Origin: Amorphophallus konjac
Taxonomy: Eukaryota > Streptophyta > Magnoliopsida > Alismatales > Araceae
Assembly: GCA_022559845.1 (NCBI GenBank)
Contig: CM040121.1
Span: 508,194,566 to 508,258,565 of the forward strand
Length of the DNA: 64,000 bases
Direction of reading: 5' to 3'
Positions 61,191-64,000 of this stretch are shown in pieces. Under the pieces are notes generated by a model, which searched no databases, was not told the DNA's origin, and saw only the letters and a program-made list of their open reading frames with translations. Every line of letters starts with the position of its first letter. The stretch's first letter is position 1. The position numbers were made by a program, and so were the translations under genes.

Positions 61191-61330
61191 ATTACATAAT
61201 CGGGGCCAATTTTTGTATGGGTCTCAAAAGATCGATTGTAATTCATATTACATGTATTCAAGGAATAAAAATTCTCAATTATCCTACAGGAGTGTATCTC
61301 TAATGGGCGATCATCATGATCATAATCATT

Positions 61331-64000
61331 CAGTGTTGGTAGTTTCGGCTGAAACAAATACGTTTCGGCCGAAACGTATCGATTTCGGACCGAATCGATA
61401 CGATTTCGGACTTGCTCACAGATGGGACAACACATTACACCATATCGGTCCGAAACTTAAAAAAATAGTTTTTTTATTAGTTTTGGGCGAAACCGATACC
61501 GATTTCGCCCGTTTCGGCCCGAAACCGTCCGATTTCGACCGAAATCGTATGTGAACTCCCCTCTTAAGGGAGTTCAGTTCCGCCCTCTTACAGCCTTGCA
61601 GGTCCAGGAGTGCAGGTGGAGGAGCTTCCAGGTGGAGGGGCTTGCTGTCGTTATTGCCGCCATCGTCGTCGCCGTTTCTTGTTGTTTACAGCGTGTAGCC
61701 GCAGCCGCCGCCGTTTCTTGCTGTGTCAAGTGCGTAGATCTTGTAAGTTTTTGTTTTTTTTCTTGGTTTAATAGTTCTTTTTGTTGTAGGTAAGGTTCTC
61801 TTCAATATATTAATTTTCATGTAAATATGTTAAATCTTCAAATTAGGGCCTAATTAGCGATTTAAATTTGGGGCTTTTGTCTAATTAGGTACGTTTAGCA
61901 TGAATTGAAGCTTAATTAAACTTCGTTGAATGTTTTCGTGCGGGAGTATGCTGCTAATTATATTAGACGCCGGGTAATTAGAGTAAATCCCCAAATTAGG
62001 GCCTAATTAACGGTTTTAATTTGGGGCTTTTGTCTAATTTGGTTAATTTAGCGTTAATTAAAGTTCAATTAAGCTTCATTGAATATTTTAGGGTGAGAGC
62101 ATACTGCTAATTGTATTACATGCCGAGTAATTAGGGTAATTCAACAAATTAAGTTATAATTAGGTATTTAAATTTGGGGCTTTTGTTAAATTGTGTTATT
62201 TTAGTGTCAATTAAAGCTCAATTAAGCTTTATTGAATATGTTAGGGCAGGAGCATGCTACTAATTACATTTAATGAAGGGTGATTAGGGTAAATCTCTAA
62301 ATTAAGGCCTAATTAGCTATTTAAATTTGGGACTTTTGTTAGATTAGGTTAAGTTAGGGTCAATTGAAGCTCAATTAAACTTCATTGAATAATTTAGGAT
62401 GGGAGCATGTTGTTAATTGTTTTAATGAAGGGTGATTAGGTTGAATCCCCAAAGGTGACCTTAATTAGCGGTTAACAATTGAGACTTTTGGCTAATTATC
62501 TCAATTCAACATAATTTGAAGCTCAAATATGCTTCATTGTATTTTTTCATTGTACTTACAACCATTTGTCTTTGATTGTCTTAATGCGACATCATGGGTA
62601 GACTTGAACAAGGTCAGGAGCAGGAAGGGCAAGACGATCTCGGGTGGGCCCATCTCTCCTTAGTTGATGTTGGAAGAAGAAAAGTGAAATGTAATTATTG
62701 TGATAAGGAGATAGATGGCGGAATTACTAGAGGAAAGCAACATTTGGCCGGGATAAGAGATGAGGTCAAACAATGTGATAGATGTCCCTGAGAGGTCCGA
62801 GAAGAAATGCGTCTGTGCCTTTTGGGCAAAAAAGAGAGGATGCAACAAAGGGTTGAATTTGAGGCTGAAATTGTTGAGGCGATTTTGGACAGAAGGGGAA
62901 GGAGGGATGATGATGATGAAGACATTGAGGATTCAGATCCAGAGCTGACTGAAGTAGTAGAGTGTGAACAAGCAGCTCGAAGGAAAGGAAAAGCACCGAT
63001 AGGTTCAGGGACATACTCCAGTACAACTGGCGTAGCACGAGTTGCACGGCTTCCTAACACTGGTGCAGCCCTGCAGAGAGTAGGTCCCATGGACAACTAT
63101 CTACACAGAAGGCAAAGTGCTACACAATCAAAAATGAGGGAAGCATTGAGAGGGGCCAAAAAATCAGCTGAAGTTGCAGGAGATGTATTTAAAAGTATTT
63201 GCAAATGATTTTTCCATGCAGGTGTGCCTGCACATGCAGCTGAATCAGAATATTTCCAGCCTATGCTAGATGTCATAGCAGATGTTGGCCCAGGCATGAA
63301 GGCCACGTCACGTCGAGACATATACGGGCGTGGCCTTAAGGGAGAGGTTGAGGAGCTCCATCAGTTGGTTGAAAGCTTCGAGCATATCTAGATGGAGAGA
63401 GGATGCACCATTATGTGTAATGACTGGATTGGTACCACGAAGAAGTCTATGATCAACTTTTTAGTTTATTACATCGAAGGTACAATATTTTTGAAATCAA
63501 TTGATGCATCAAATTATAAAAAGAATGCAAATTATTTGTTTCATTTGATGGATAAGATGGTAGGCCAAATTGCAGAGGACAATGTTGTGCAAATAGTCAC
63601 TGATAATAAAGCCAGTTATAAGACTGTAGGAAGGAAGTTGATGCAGAAGCGCATACATTTATATTGGCTCCCATGTGTACATTGTCTGGATTTGATACTT
63701 GAAGACATTAGGAAGGAAAATAATGTGAAGAAGACAATTGAGAGGGCACAAAAAATCACTCGGTATATTTATGGCAATCCTAAGATATTGAACATGTTCA
63801 GGGAGCATGTAAATGGGGGGGCGAGATATCATTCGTGCAGTGCCAACCAAATTTGCTTCGAATTTCATTTTTTTGGAGTCTTTGCATAGGTATAAGAATG
63901 AACTCATTCTTTCTACTTTATCCTTATAGACATCATCCGTATTTGATTCGGATTTTATTTCTTTGGAGTCTTTGCACAAGTTTAAGAATGAGCTCAAAGC
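61331..64000 (+). mobile_element. hAT transposon, copy 2, runs off the window
   Basis: The left end CAGTGTTGGTAGTTTCGGC is a diverged form of the family terminus (CATGGAAGGCAGTTTCGGC in the MITEs). TTTCGGCC/CGAAAC repeats follow, then GTGAACTCCC leader text, a short AT-rich array (61810-62540; about 153-bp units) and a transposase relic. The right end lies beyond the window. Confidence 0.8.
62594..64000 (+). pseudogene. hAT transposase, BED-finger type, copy 2 (partial)
   Basis: Single frame from ATG 62594 to 63889 with three nonsense codons and no frameshift: TGA 62789-62791 (CGA in copy 1), TGA 63206-63208 (TGT in copy 1) and TAG 63389-63391 (TGG in copy 1). Visible: BED finger VKCNYCDKEIDGGITRGKQH, acidic linker, the region FFHAGVPAHAAESEYFQPML, ERGCTIMCNDWIGTTKKS, VTDNKASYKTVGRKL, and PCVHCLDLILEDIRK, where copy 1 has an extra Ala (PCAAHCLDL). 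After 63840 the family frame (GARYHS) appears shifted. The dimerisation domain is beyond the window. The Asp-to-Asn change in CNDW (CDGW in copy 1) suggests further loss of activity. Confidence 0.85.

Overview
This window is nuclear DNA from a flowering plant. Coding exons carry conventional GT-AG introns, plant-specific families are present (a ROP/RAC GTPase and an EGY-type S2P-like protease relic), and most of the sequence is nested plant transposons: Ty1-copia, probable Ty3-gypsy, L1-type LINE, CACTA, hAT and PIF/Harbinger-like. GC-rich exons in the two better host genes would fit a monocot, but that is inference and no species is identified. Nothing points to bacteria, CRISPR or tRNA genes. 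| Layout: 0-6.0 kb holds a truncated 60S RPL12 relic beside a dead EGY2-like protease gene (two clear in-frame stops, catalytic HE changed to NE), a LINE tail with a 17-bp target duplication, and the right end of a CACTA element. 6.38-13.63 kb is one CACTA-type element with TGA target duplications and no visible transposase; it carries a 19-unit array of 179/180-bp repeats with trimeric higher-order order. 13.79-15.38 kb is a solo LTR with ACCTA duplications. 15.4-19.8 kb holds an apparently minus-strand LTR and the 3' end of a copia element whose long LTR is full of palindromic repeats. 21.3-23.7 kb is the one complete host gene, a seven-exon ROP/RAC small GTPase. 25.5-27.55 kb has two abutting PIF/Harbinger-like elements, and 27.74-28.53 kb the first three exons of an organelle-targeted TypA/BipA-like translational GTPase, with a GC-AG first intron and no later exons seen in the window. 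| 28.6-34.0 kb is tandem-repeat-rich LTR-like DNA. 34.05-43.29 kb is a decayed Ty1-copia element (gag-PR-INT-RT-RH) whose outer LTR ends are both missing. 43.4-49.2 kb and 61.3 kb to the window end are two copies of one hAT family with dead BED-finger transposases. Two small MITEs (48.3 and 59.5 kb) share that family's termini and have perfect 8-bp target duplications; one sits inside the larger hAT copy. 49.5-53.7 kb is a patchwork of opposed LINE pieces. 54.0-56.6 kb is a second copy of the PIF-like family seen at 26 kb, carrying a nested element with GC-rich, gene-like cargo. 57-61.3 kb is repeat-rich, LTR-like DNA. | Only the ROP gene looks functional as written. The TypA/BipA-like gene is intact as far as it goes. 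The rest records insertion, nesting, gene-fragment capture and decay, and several nonsense codons look like C-to-T (or G-to-A) deamination.
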